A DNA stretch of 64,000 bases from Pegea sp. RAD2-039. Lineage: Eukaryota > Chordata > Thaliacea > Salpida > Salpidae. Positions 1-12,313 of the stretch are shown piece by piece (position 1 is the first letter of the stretch; the number at the start of each line of letters is the position of its first letter). Below the pieces are notes generated by a model. That model was given only the letters and a program-made list of their open reading frames with translations. It did not search any database and was not told where the DNA came from. The stretch is taken from assembly GCA_034620365.1 (NCBI GenBank), contig JAQGEQ010000163.1:547001-611000 (forward strand), in the 5' to 3' direction. The translations under genes were made by a program, and so were the position numbers.

Positions 1-1640
1 GAAGGAAAAAATTCAGTTTAGAAATGACAATGTTGGCAATAGGATAACAGTTCAACTTCTGCTTAAACAACGCGAGTGATTCTGACATGATAATGTCTGA
101 TGGCAGCTGGTTCCATGTATTAATTATGCAAAATTATGCATATACTAATTATGAGAAAAAATTTGCTCTAATTAAAGTACTAGGTGATATGGGCTTATTA
201 AGGTGTAATGTGTGTCGTCTGAGCTGATATAACTTGAGGGATGGACTAATAGAAAAGAAATCATCGAATTGAAGGTCAATTAAATTGTGGATAATTTCAA
301 AAATAAGAATTAAGTTGTATTTAATTCGTCGAATTTTCAAAGTATCTAAATTGAAGAAGCTGAGACGATGTTTATAACTCTCGTATTTAATATCAAGTTT
401 CCTTGCATACCAATCTCGTAAATGTGGCCTGAACAGATTCGATTTTTTGATATCACCAATTTGATATGGCATCCATGCACTGACATTATATTCAAAAATT
501 GAACGTTTTTACAATTTAAAGAGGTTGACAAAGAAGTATGGATCCTTAAAATTAAAGATCTTTATAATAAGGAAGACAAAGTTAATTGATTTTGCAAAGA
601 TTTTGGAAACATAATTGTGCCATTCAAAGTCAGATGATAGAGTAATGCCAAGGTCTAGGACTGAAGATATTCGTGGAATAATAAATCCATTGATTAAATA
701 TTGGTTCAATGAATTTGCAGCTAGTTTACGAGAAAAAGTTATAAGTTCAGAGTTTGTGGGCTGGATTCTGAGCTGGCAGTTCATAGACCAGTTTTCTACA
801 GTGTGTAGTGCTGTTTGAAGTTTTGAAGGATTACAAGATAATAGCTTGATATCATCTGCATACACAAACACTCTGACGTCATCTACTGCTACTAGTCTTC
901 TGATGAGGTTTTCAATAAAAATTAAAAAGAGAAGGGGACCCAGAACAGAACCCTGAGGAACACCACTAGTGATTTGACTAGAAGTAGATAAAGATCTTTC
1001 TACATGAGTTTGTTAGATTCTAACTGATAAGTAATCTTCAATCTACTATAAGATAAGTTGTTGATTTTTAGATTATGTAATACATTAAAGAGTTTAGTGT
1101 GACCTAATCAAACGCTTTAGCAAAATCGAGGTATATGATGTCACAGGGAGTATTACTTTCGTAATGGGCTGTAAGCTCATTAAGAAAAGTGAGATGTTGA
1201 GTCAGGGAAGATCTCCGTTTCACAAAGCCATGCTGGACATCAGATATTAGATGGTGCTCCATTAAATGACTGGTCATATGATTGTGAATGATATGCTCTT
1301 GAGTTCTGCAGATAACTGAAGTCAGCGAAACTGGTCTGTAGTTAAGTGCAGTGTTTTAGGGACCCTTTTTATGAATTGGTGTAATAATAGCTTTCTTCCA
1401 AATTTGTGGAACTCTTCCTCGCCTCAGATTGATGTTAACGAAAAGCGATAAAGGTAGTTATAAAGAGGAAGTAGTTTTTCATTATAACAAAGCTGGGATC
1501 TGATTTGGGGTGTTTAAAACTGATGATTTCAAAGAAGAAATAGTCTTAGCTACCATATCGACCCTTAAGTCAGGATCTATCATTTCAAAGAATACCGGAG
1601 TAGGAAAATAGTTAAAGTTTTCATTTAGGTGAGATTTTGG
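1..1640 (-). pseudogene. Degenerate non-LTR retrotransposon reverse transcriptase (CR1/Jockey-like)
   Basis: Read on the minus strand, from about 1350 down to 1, this encodes pieces of a LINE reverse transcriptase. In order they are an LNYRPVSLTS segment (about 1350-1320), YLDFAKAFD (about 1130-1100), SGVPQGSVLGPLLF (about 985-940) and the catalytic VYADD (about 868-850). A C-terminal thumb-like region then runs toward position 1. The frame is broken by stops, including one right after AKAFD, and by frame changes, so it is inactive. The C-terminal end probably continues left of the window. The motif spacing fits CR1/Jockey-type elements of animals. The exact clade cannot be settled by eye. 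No endonuclease part was found between 1400 and 1640. Confidence 0.85.
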
Positions 1641-2912
1641 AAAAAAAACTTTCAAAAGTAACTTTATTTTAAAAAATATTTGGCTAGAACCAACTTAAAA
1701 AGAAAATTTTAAATACATTTTTTAGCGTAGTGAATTTTTTATAAAATTTTGTTGGATAATAAACGAATAAGAAGACATTTTAATTTTATTGTTTTTTTGA
1801 TTTTAAAATTCGGTTTTTTATAAAAAATTTGATCGTATCATCTGATCTAACTTTTATAAAAAATATTTACAAATGTGTATAAGTGTAATATGTATAAGTA
1901 GCCAATTAAAAATATTCTTATTTATATTAAAAGTTTATTTAGACTTTGACTTTATAATTAATAGTAGCAGATATCCAAAACATAAACAAAACTTTTATCT
2001 ATTTTATAATTAAATTATTTCTATGAATAGATATAATTTTGGTCTTCATCAAATTAAAATTAGAAGTTCTAATTTATTAACTTTAAAGGCATGTTTTGAA
2101 AATTAAAATGTAAAAAAATTACTTTTTGTTTAATAGTTTTGTAAATCAAAGCATAAAATTGAAAAACCTATATGCTCATATATAAGCCATTTTGTTTGCT
2201 AAAACATAAGAGGTATGCTTGGATCGTTTAGTAGTGAAAATTTGGCTGATATCAAATTTTTTAAGCTGCTTTAATTCGTACTATTTATAAATATAACTAA
2301 AAATTAATAACAGTTTGTAAACAGTAATTGTTTTTTGTTGATTATTTAAAAATGTGATTAAAATAAATAAATCATTTTTAACTTTTTCTAATTTAATTCT
2401 TACACAGATCTAATAATTTGTTGTTTAAAAATAATGTTTGATTTTTTTAAGATTACTATTGATATTCAAATTTTTATCTTAATAAATAAAAATCAGTCAA
2501 TTAATTAGTATTGGCGCATTGTTTAGAAGTATAAATAATTAATGTCAATTTCAAATAAATTTAAAATTATATTTTAATCATATTTTTATAAATATTATGA
2601 TTTTTATCCTTATTTGGACATACTATTTAATTCACATTTTTGTAAATAAATCTGTTTTCATTTAAAATTGATTGATATTAAAAACTTGATATTAAATGAT
2701 TCCAGTTCTAAAAATTTCAGACTAAATAGTTCCATTTCTTAGTTGTTTTGGTTTCATTTAAATCTATTTGTTTTTAAAGAACTTGACTTTGATTTTTCTG
2801 TATCGTTTTATTTTAAAAACATTTGACACAAAGAACCATTTATAAATGAAAACAACTTAATGTTTTTATAGTTTTTTTTTCAAAAAATCAAATTATTAGG
2901 ACAATTTTCAAA
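1641..2912. other. AT-rich spacer upstream of CASK
   Basis: Strongly AT-rich sequence with short homopolymer runs and no open frame of note. It should hold the CASK promoter and 5' UTR, but no clear TATA box or other core element stands out. Confidence 0.5.
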
Positions 2913-5900
2913 ATGACTGAAGAAGGTTTAGAATTTGATGATGTCTATGCCCAACATGAAACTATCGGAAAGTTAGAATTTGTACTTTTAGTTGTAATAA
3001 ATCATTTTAATTTGTTTGTAAACAAGCTCACTAAATGTTGTTTTTAGAGGACCATTTAGTATTGTAAGAAGATGCGTTCATAGGGAATCAGGGCAACAGT
3101 TTGCTGTAAAAATTGTTGATGTAAAGAAGTTTACAGCGTGTGCTGAACTAAGCACTCATGGTATTTAATTTCTAGATTTTTAGTGTAACAACTTCAAAAT
3201 AACTTACAGCTGATAAATTAAACTCTTTTTATTAAACTATAATTTTATTCTAGATTTAAAACGAGAAGCTAATATCTGTCATAAACTGAAGCATTCTCAT
3301 ATTGTAGAATTGCTAGAAGTTTATAGTTCAAAAGGGCTTCTTTATATGGTTTTTGAATAGTAAGTTCGAAATGTTGGTCATTCTGATATTAAATTTGGGT
3401 TTTTTAGTATGGATGGTGCTGATTTATGCTTAGAAATAGTCAAACGTGCCAACATGGGTTTTGTATACAGTGAAGCAGTTACAAGGTGCAAATATTTGGT
3501 TTATAAAATGTTTTTGGAAATATTAATTCTTTTAAATATCAGTAATTTTGTTTATTTGTTTAATGTTCTAACGATTTTTTTATATTTAAATTGATTTACT
3601 TTTAGTAAAAGTCTTCAGTTTAAAAATTTTAACTTCTAAAATTGATTTCTTTTTTTTTAATCATTATCTAAATTATTAAAACCATTTTATGATTCCATCT
3701 GAAAAAAACCTCGAAAACACTTCAATAAAACTCGAAATATCTTCTACTATTTTATCTCAAATTGAAACTTTCAATTTTCTTCAGTCACTACATGAGACAA
3801 GTCTTTGAAGCTCTTCGCTATTGTCATGAACATAATGTAGTTCACAGAGATATCAAGGTACCATCTCAATTACATCATTTCGTAATTATCTCTCAAATAA
3901 TCGATGTTCTCACTTTTCAATTATTGATCTTTCAAACTCCTCTCATCTCTCAAAATCCCTGCATCTTAAGATCATCTTCATCTAAAAGATCTTTTTCAGC
4001 CCCACTGCGTTTTACTCGCTTCCAAGCAAAACTGTGCTTCCGTCAAACTAGGAGGCTTCGGGTTAGCAATCCAAGTTGAAAACAACAGTTTCATCGACGG
4101 AGGTGACCTCTCGATTCAATCGCGTTCCTCAGTCGATTAATGACGTCATCGCGCGCGTGTAGGAAAAGTGGGGACTCCCCATTTCATGGCTCCTGAAATT
4201 GCCAAAGGAGAGGATTATGGAAAACCAGTTGATTTGTGGGGCTGCGGAGTAATGATGTTCATCCTTATTAGTGGATGTCTTCCTTTTTATGGAACGCGCG
4301 AACGTCTTTATGACGCGATAATAGCGGGCGATTACAAGGTGCGTGTGTGTGCGCGCGCGCATGTGTGTGTGTGTGATCTGTCAATTTCAATTTAGATGAA
4401 TCCGCGCCAATGGGATCATGTAAGCGCTTCGTGTAAAGATTTGATTGGTCGGATGTTGACTACTGATCCCAACGCTCGTATTACTGTATTAGAATGCCTC
4501 AATCATCCTTGGATTAAAGAACGAGAAAGATATGCTCCCAAGACACATTTATATGAATCTGTAGAACAATTAAAAAGATTCAATGCTCGCAGGAAACTGA
4601 AGGTTAGTTGTTGATGATTGGACGTTGCTGTTGGCAACTAGAAATTGTTTCTAGAACACCGTGCTTGCCGCTATTTCCAGTTCCAAGTTCTCATCTTCTT
4701 CTCTTAATCCAATCTTTGATGATGAGTTAGATTCACCAAAATTTGAAGATCAGGACTCCTCGACTTCTGGTAGGATTAAAAAAAGTCTTTGAAATGATCT
4801 GATGTTGATTCTCGTTCAGCTGCTGTTGCTTGTGTGTTAGATAGTCTTGAAGAGATTCACGCACTTACAGATTGCTCTAAAAACGATCAAGAACTTCTTC
4901 ATGGTCTTCTAGAGAGCAGATCACTTCATGAAATGCTTAATGTAAGTCTTCCTGTTATTCAAATCTTTTTATTTACTTTCCTTTCTCATTACCTTCTGAT
5001 CATTTGTTTGGTTGTAATCGACAAAGTTTTCTGTAAAATGCTGCTGATACGGTTTTAGGAAGGTAAGTTTTTGGCTGAAGTTAGCAAATGATTAACCAAA
5101 CGGAATAAGTGATGCAGAAAATATACAAATAAGTAAAGCTGTTGTTTAGAAAAAGCTCTATCAGTCACTAAATCGATAGATTAGATACAGCTAGAAGTTT
5201 TTATAATTTTCAAATTTGTTAGCAAGGAAAGAATATTCAAAGATGTCCTTTTGATTTGCTCTTTTATCTATTATTTTCAAGAAAGTTTTTTGTGGTTTTT
5301 ATGAAAGTTTAGTTGACTTTCTCAATTAAAATGATTCGTAAAATATTATTTCAAATATCATTTTAATATTTCTAATTCTTGATTAACAGATTTTGAGATC
5401 TTTTCAAAATGATGGCTTTCATCTTTGATGTCATTTAGAAATTAATATTTAAAAAATTAAACAAATAATTTGAAGTAAAAAATAATTGTTCAATTTTGAA
5501 GTTATGTAAACAACAAGTCAACTTACTCTACTTATAATAAATTTGTATATTAATAAAATTATAATTAAATAACTTCATCAACAATTTTGTGTCAAATTGA
5601 TTTTCCCGCCTGTGTTCCAACAGCTTAAAATGTTGATAGTTTGTCTTTAATTAAATTAACTCACTCAGTTCTAGTAAACACAGAAAGTGCATCTTGCTTT
5701 TTCTTAAAAGTTAATTTACTAATTGTAAGTTTATTTTGGTTAAAAGTGTAAAAAATGTTTACTAAAAATACAAAATGGTGAAAATGAACAAAAACAGATT
5801 CAAAGTACTTTACTACAATCGTCACATTCTATAAGAGTGCTTCAAATTGATAGAAGTAACAATATTTTCATATGTAACTACTAGATGTATCTTCATATCA

Positions 5901-8900
5901 AATTAAAACTAGTGTTTTATTGTGAGTTTTTCAAATTTTTTTTCCAAGTTTGATACCAGAGTTAATTATAACAAAAAAAGTAATTGTTAATGGCTGTTTG
6001 GTTTTATGGGTATATTGAAGTTTGTATTGTTGTTATAAAACAATATTACAAAAGGAAAAATGGAAGTAAAAAGCCTGGTATAATCATTCTTTTTTCATTC
6101 TAACTATTCAGCCAGTCAAGGTCGTCTGTTTTCGAAACATTTAAATGATATTTTAGTTTCAGATTGATTTTTAATTGATTTCAATTTTATCGAAGTTATT
6201 TTTCGTGAAGCGCTTTTTTTTCAGTTATCGATTTGAGTTCAGCTTTAATTTAAAAAGTTGGTTTTTTGTTCTTTGATAAAATTGAATTTTTTGTTGCTAA
6301 TTTCAGTTTGTTTCGAAAAGTTTTGAAATTTCAGTAAAAAAATTTGAAAGTTTAAATAAATCCAACTTCAAGAAAGATCTTCATCTTAGTGATCAGTAAG
6401 ATCATGAAGAAATCAGTAAAAATCACATCACGTAAATCTTCAGGAAGTAAACCGATTGTAGTTCAATCTTTTGGATGTGAAAAGAGTTTTCAGACTCGTT
6501 GGGATTGTAGTCATCAGCTTCAAGTCTTTCATTCACATCAACCTTTTAGGTACTTCCCCTTCACCATCAAAACCATTTCTATCAAAACCTTTCACAGATT
6601 CGACGTTTCGCCAATTTTTCATCGTAAATCGCCACAAATGCCTCTAATAAGCGCCGAAATAACCGCGAAACAGCGAATCGCTGAAGAAAGGATCCATTTA
6701 TTGAAGGAGCTGCCTTGGAAGGCGAAGTCTTCGGAAGAAAAGATCAAAGAAACAGAAAAAGAGAAAAAACAGAAGAAGAAATTGAAACGAAATGAAAGTT
6801 TGCCGGCTAAAAAGTCAAATTGGAAAAAAAGTTCTTCTCAGGCAATCATGAGAAGCCTGGAAGACATATCCTTTCCTCCTCCGCCGAGTCCTAGATTGCT
6901 CCGGAGGTTTATGAGTCAGAAAGGATAGTTTTTGGGGCCCTTTTTTGTGTTTTTGTTGAAGTCTAAGTGACAATTATTTATCTTCGTTTATTTTTTGCTT
7001 CTTTTGTCGCTTCAAATAAAATAGAAAAAATTTTCACAGAAATTGTTGTTGTTGAAAGAAACGAGCTGAAATACTGATCGCTGATTGGACGATTTCACAA
7101 TCTACTTTTCTTTCCACAGCTTTATGAACAAATCAGAAACACGACTCGACCATCTACTACGCCACCTAGTGACAACTTAAATCTCCTCCACAGCCTCATC
7201 CAATATCAGGAGAGCTGCGATGATCCTGACTTTATCGAACTGATCACGATTCTATCCAATCCTCATTTACGGTCACCAACCACCTCAACTGGTCCACAAA
7301 CTAAATGTCCATGTTACAGGCCGCCCTACAAACCCATGATGTCATCGCCCACGAATTTCTGACCTCTGAACCGGTCACGACCAGTAACAATGGATTTGTG
7401 GACCAGCAACCAGACGAGCAATCGATAGAGGACCCGGACAGTCCAGCTGTGGACAGCAGTGAGGTGACCAGGGTACGTTTGGTCCAGTTTATGAAGAACA
7501 CAGAAGAGCCACTGGTGAGGAGATCCAAAGATGCTTTGATCCTTATCTTAGGGATGTTTTAGGGAATCACATTGAAGCTGAGCGACGAAGGAAGATGTAT
7601 CGTTGCTAGGATCATTCACGGAGGAATGATTCATCGTCAAGGTGATCTGATCGGTTGTCATGGCAACCGATGACTGAGTGATGTTGTTAGGTACACTGCA
7701 AGTTGGTGATGAAATTCGTGAGATTAATGGCGTGAAAGTTGCTGATAATAACATCGATACACTGCAACGGATGTTGGTGAGTTGATGCAAGTAAATACTG
7801 GCTTGTGATTGGCTGGTTGGTTACAGAAAGAAGCTCGCGGAAGTTTGACTTTCAAGATTGTTCCAAGTTATCGTCCGCCGGCTGCAACTTGTGAGGTAAG
7901 AGAGATCTTCCTGATCTTCATCACTTCCTGATCTTCATCTTCCTGATCCTCATCTTCCTGATCCTCATCACTTTTTGATCCTCATCACTTTTTGATCTTC
8001 ATCGCTTGCTGATCTTCATCACTTCCTGATCCTCATCACTTTCTGATCTTTATCTTCCTGATCTTCATCACTTCCTGATCTTTATCACTTCCTGATCTTC
8101 ATCACTTCCTAATCCTCATCACTTTCTGATCCTCATCACTCCCTGATCCTCATCACTTCCTGATCCTCATCACTTCCTGATCTTCATCACTTCCTTATCT
8201 TCATCACTTCCTGATCTTCATCTTCCTGATCCTCATCACTTCCTGATCCTCATCACTTGCTGATCCTCATCACTTCCTGATCCTCATCACTTTCTAATCC
8301 TCATCACTTTCTGATCTTCATCACTTCCTGATCCTCATCTTCCTGATCTTCATCACTTCCTGATCCTCATCACTTCCTGATCTTCATCACTTCCTGATCC
8401 TCATCACTTTATAATCTTCATCTTTCTGATCCTCATCACCTTCTGATCTTCATCACTTCCTGATCCTCATCACTTGCTGATCTTCATCACTTGCTGATCT
8501 TCATCACTTGCTGATCCTCATCACTTCCTGATCCTCATCACTTTCTGATCTTTATCTTTGCTTGGAGCAGATTTACGTCCGAGCCCAGTTTGATTACGAC
8601 CCACTAAGCGATGATTTGATTCCTTGCAAAGAGGCAGGGATCAGTTTCAAGATCGGAGACATCCTGCAAGTGATCAGTAAAGATGACCAAAACTGGTGGC
8701 AAGCTCGAGTAATCAGCCATGGTCCTGGTCGATATGGACCAGCATGGTCCTGGTCGATATGGACCAGCTGCTGGTCTAGTACCATCCCCTGAGTTTCAAC
8801 AATGGTCAGTTTGAGACCATCTAAACACCTGGTTGGTTTGAAGTGCCATGTTTGCAGGAGAGTTGCTTGCTTAGCTGTTGAAAGAGCCAAAGAACACCAG

Positions 8901-10491
8901 AGTACTAACAATTCGTGGTTCGGAAGGAAAAAGAAAAATCCCAAAGAAAAAGTTTTGTTGAAAAGTCAAACTGGAGGTGGTGACATTTGCACTAAATTAT
9001 TTATCCATCAGCTAAATCTAATGAACTTTTTCATCATTCCTTCATTTCAATTTTAAGTGATGCAGCAACCGTTCTAATGACTTTCTTAATTCACTTATTT
9101 ATTGATATCAGATTTTTTGCTGCAACAATTTTCACTTTAGTCCAACTAGAATTCATCTCGTTTTTTTTTGCAGCATTTCTTTATTTTATCTAATCAATAA
9201 ATCAATATATAATTACTGCTTTCTTTCACAAAAACTTTTATAGTTTCAAGGTAACATAGAAAGCTAATTAACAGTGGAGATAAAAGCTTTAATTACATTC
9301 TCTAATCTTTAAAACTCTTTTTTTTATCCAAATTATTTAACAAATTTAATTTCTAAATCGATTTTAAATCGTGCTTATAAAGTAATTAAATTTCTAGAAA
9401 ATTAAAAAACTTCAAATATTCGTAGAACTTTTAGAACAACTTGACTTGGTAACTTACGAAGTGGTTGTCAAGAAAACTGACTACCGCCGGAAGACACTGG
9501 TGTTGATTGGTTAGTAAGTTGCTTCTTATGATTGCTTCCTGAGTTTTACAATTTGTTTTAGGAGCGCATGGTGTTGGCAGACGTCACATTAAAGCGACAT
9601 TAACGAATAATTTCCCAAACCAATTTGCTTTTCCAATACCACGTGAGTTTATTTTTCAAATTTTATCTTTAATTTGATACTTTTTTTAAAACTTTTAATT
9701 TTATAAACGGAAACACTAAAAACGTCATTTGATTTTTTAAGCACATTGATGGCTTCATAAATTATTTCTTTAAAGAAAATTAGAGATTTTTTTCATCAAT
9801 TCAATCTTCTAGACACATCGAGACCTAAAGCTGCAAATGAAATCGAAGGAGACAAGTTCTATTTCATCGAGCATCACGAAATGATTGAAGGAATCGGAGC
9901 AAATCGTTATCTTGAATACGGAATTCATGATGGTAGTTATTACGGGATTCGAATCGATACAATACATCAAATTCACGAAGATGGAAAGATGGCTGTAATC
10001 GACGTCGAACCTCAGGTTCCAGATGAGATTTGTGGAATCAAAACTTTAAAGTTTGTGTTTCAGGCGTTACAGATTCTAAGATCAAAAGATTTTGATTTTG
10101 CTCCATTTGTAGTTTTTATATCTGCTCCTGAGATATCAGCTCAAGAAATATCAGAGGTTCTTTCATCATTCTTTTTTATGTAAAATTGAGATGTTTAACT
10201 TTGATTGGTTGTTAGAAACGCGCGCGGGTTAGATCTAAGATAATGTATTTAATTATTTAGAATGAAAGCCTCGCTGCTCTACAAAGAGAATCAAACCTTC
10301 TAAAAGGTGCTTATCGTCATTACTTCGATCTGACGATAGTGAATAATGAAATTGATCGAACAATTTCAACTTTAGAAGTAAGCTGATTGAAATTTAAATA
10401 TTTTTTCATTTGTTTGTTGGTTTCACAGTCAGCTATTGAATCATCTTCTTCTGATAATCAATGGGTTCCAGCAGCTTGGATATCAGATTAA
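2913..10491 (+). CDS. CASK: CASK (LIN-2) MAGUK scaffold kinase, about 23 exons
   Basis: Membrane-associated guanylate kinase scaffold of synapses and epithelial junctions. Domains in order are a CaMK-like kinase (HRDIK; GFG in place of [12 protein letters not shown]), two L27 domains, PDZ (about 7440-7895), SH3 (8571-8804) and guanylate kinase (9435-10491, ending WVPAAW). Exons: 2913-2971, 3048-3160, 3254-3359, 3408-3485, 3785-3857, 4000-4102, 4163-4338, 4396-4602, 4655-4769, 4820-4941, 7120-about 7271, 7320-7514, 7563-7641, 7691-7776, 7827-7895, 8571-8804, 8858-8976, 9435-9509, 9562-9642, 9813-10015, 10064-10156, 10261-10377, 10429-10491. The GFG motif is the known CASK deviation, linked in the family to Mg-independent activity. 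Two places do not read through: the exon 11/12 phases clash (intron 7272-7319), and a 25-bp tandem duplication shifts the SH3 frame. Assembly error or gene damage are both possible. Identity is certain; intactness is not. Confidence 0.95.
4339..4395 (+). repeat. CASK intron 7 built on an alternating GT/CG dinucleotide tract
   Basis: This 57-nt intron consists largely of alternating purine-pyrimidine GT and GC/CG dinucleotides (about 4340-4374), followed by a short acceptor tract. Such tracts are known to favour Z-DNA and to vary in length. In so short an intron, length change could affect splicing. Confidence 0.7.
6404..6928 (+). CDS. Probable gene nested in a CASK intron, basic protein of unknown function
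   Basis: An open frame of 174 codons lies inside the 2.2-kb CASK intron 4942-7119, same strand. I chose the ATG at 6404. A 48-nt GT..AG segment at 6550-6597 keeps the frame whether retained or removed, and its size matches the short introns of CASK, so splicing is plausible. The product starts with a basic Lys/Ser stretch and has a Cys/His-containing patch around residues 25-50. A charged Lys/Glu helix-like middle follows, then a proline-rich C-terminus with PPPPSP. A polyadenylation signal follows at 7015. Base composition is clearly less AT-rich than the surrounding intron. I recognise no family. It could instead be an alternative CASK exon or a decayed insertion. Confidence 0.55.
   Translation: MKKSVKITSRKSSGSKPIVVQSFGCEKSFQTRWDCSHQLQVFHSHQPFRYFPFTIKTISIKTFHRFDVSPIFHRKSPQMPLISAEITAKQRIAEERIHLLKELPWKAKSSEEKIKETEKEKKQKKKLKRNESLPAKKSNWKKSSSQAIMRSLEDISFPPPPSPRLLRRFMSQKG
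7015..7020 (+). terminator. Polyadenylation signal AATAAA after the nested ORF
   Basis: A canonical AATAAA lies 86 nt past the stop codon of the intronic open frame, inside the CASK intron. Position and strand fit a separate nested transcript, though AATAAA is common in AT-rich DNA. Confidence 0.4.
7904..8563 (+). repeat. Minisatellite of about 17-bp units in a CASK intron
   Basis: Nearly the whole CASK intron 15 (7896-8570) is a tandem array of the 17-bp unit TGATCTTCATCACTTCC. Variants have C/T at the sixth base, changes at the 3' end, and some shorter 11-12-bp units. It fills the space between PDZ and SH3 exons. The array is pyrimidine-rich on the plus strand up to the acceptor at 8570, and is probably length-polymorphic. 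Confidence 0.95.
8719..8768 (+). repeat. 25-bp exact tandem duplication in the CASK SH3 exon
   Basis: Positions 8719-8743 and 8744-8768 are identical. The unit is 25 bp, so the second copy shifts the frame and leads to a stop about 20 codons later. Removing one copy restores the conserved SH3 end (GLVPSPEF) and the following splice phase. It is therefore a recent mutation, an assembly artefact, or an allele. Confidence 0.9.
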
Positions 10492-10654
10492 TTTTGATCT
10501 TTTTGCTAACATGATTTGGTTCATTGTGGGTTTTGATGAATGGCGGATAAATTGTCTTTTGAACAATTTGGCTTCAACCAAACTGATTATACAGCTTGCC
10601 TTATTTTCACATTTAACATTCTCTCCTTTTTAGTGGTTACCTATTTCAACACTA

Positions 10655-10660
10655 AATAAA
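10655..10660 (+). terminator. Polyadenylation signal AATAAA for CASK
   Basis: AATAAA lies 164 nt after the CASK stop codon, with a further AATAAA-like motif about 18 nt on. It is the first strong candidate for the CASK 3' end. Confidence 0.5.
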
Positions 10661-12313
10661 CATTTCAGTTAAATAAATTTTCATTTTCAATTTGTACAAA
10701 ATTGAATTTATTTTAATTGTACCTCACTTAGACGTTTTTGCCAAATTTGTCTCTAATGGTACGCTTTACTTTCGATTCTTATATACTAAACATTATATAT
10801 ACGTTTTAATGATTTTAATCTTATGTTAATACTCAAAACTAATCTACAACTTTACCCCTAGCAGATATTTTCTCATTTCTTCGTTATGCAAATTACCTTC
10901 CATTATTTTGTTGCTGATATTTCAGTTATCATATAAACAATTTGTTAAATATTTTCACATTAGATGGTAAAGAATTGAAACAATTATTAGGTGCTTATAT
11001 TTGATTTTATGCAAATTACATTTGAAAAAGACATCACTTATGTACAAAAAGATTTTCTTTGTAAGAAAAGTAATACATGGTTTGTAAGGTTTTCATTGCC
11101 AGCTTATTTAAAACATTCTCAGCTAGTTGCTATTCTATATTCTACAGTTATTCATAAATTTCTTTTTACGCTTCAGTAATTTTACTATTAATCACGTGAC
11201 TTGTTATGTTTTCAAATAGAATTTTCATTTGATTTTTAGTTCTACTGAAAATTTTTCTTGTTTTTTTTTCAAATCGATCAAACAATATCTGAAATTTGTA
11301 TATTTGTATTTCAGCAATCTTTTGCAATTACCTAAAATATATTCAGTTTTTCAAATTCAGTTTGATAAGAAGATATATTTTTTAGAAAGTTAGAAATGAA
11401 ATCATTATATGTTGATTAGAAAATTAAAAAAGTAAAATTTAGAAGAAAAGTCGATCTGAAAAATTGACCTTAATGATGCTGAAAAAATTGTTAATTATTC
11501 ACTTTGTTCAAATCAAACATTTCAACATTTTAATTATTTAAATTTTACAAATAACATTTTCATTTTTCAATCTCATGAAAAAGTGAATTTCATTTTTAAA
11601 ACTGTGAAAGTAGTTTTTAGTTAGCAGCAGACAATACTGATAATCTTTAAATAAATTCTAAATATAAAACTCATTAAATATTAAAGTTAAAACTGCTAAT
11701 AATGTTATAGACGATCAATTTATTTTTTAAACCTGATAAAAATCGACTTTGAATTAAAAAATATTAATCTTCAAAAAATCAAGTTAATCTTTTGAAGATA
11801 CCATATGTCTTTATGAATTTTTAAATATTTTTTATTAATAAGTGTTGTAAGTAAGATAAAATTATCTTTATAAAAGCATACATCTAAGTTTGATTACACT
11901 AATCAATATTTACAAAACTTCTTATGCAACAACAACACATGTTTAAATCTGTCGAAAATTAATGTTCATCAGCCAGTAATCTTTATTCTTACATAGAACC
12001 CAATATTTTTTATAAAATTTTAAATGAATTATTTTACATCGATTAGACATCTTGTTGTAAAAACTCCTCGACTAAAACCATTTCACCAAATTATCTTGAC
12101 TTTTGAGGTTGAATTTTATGTTGTATTTGCTTTCATGTATCAATTAAATTTTGAAGTAGGACCTTTATTAGCAAACCATTTGTTGATTGAACAACAAAAC
12201 TAATTTGTTATCATGATGTTTTATTAAAACATTCTAACACAACTAACAACTTTGTCTAAATTTCAACTTTACTATTAAAAGTAAAATTATCTATTAATGT
12301 CTAAACTTTTTTC
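10661..12313. other. AT-rich spacer between CASK and the CD20-like genes
   Basis: No coding signal. Two octamer motifs ATGCAAAT occur near 10885 and 11010 within a short similar context. The rest is simple AT-rich sequence between the 3' ends of two convergent genes. Confidence 0.5.

Noticed and set aside
7904..8563. CRISPR-like regular repeats
   Set aside because: The units are contiguous with no spacers, inside an animal intron; it is a minisatellite.
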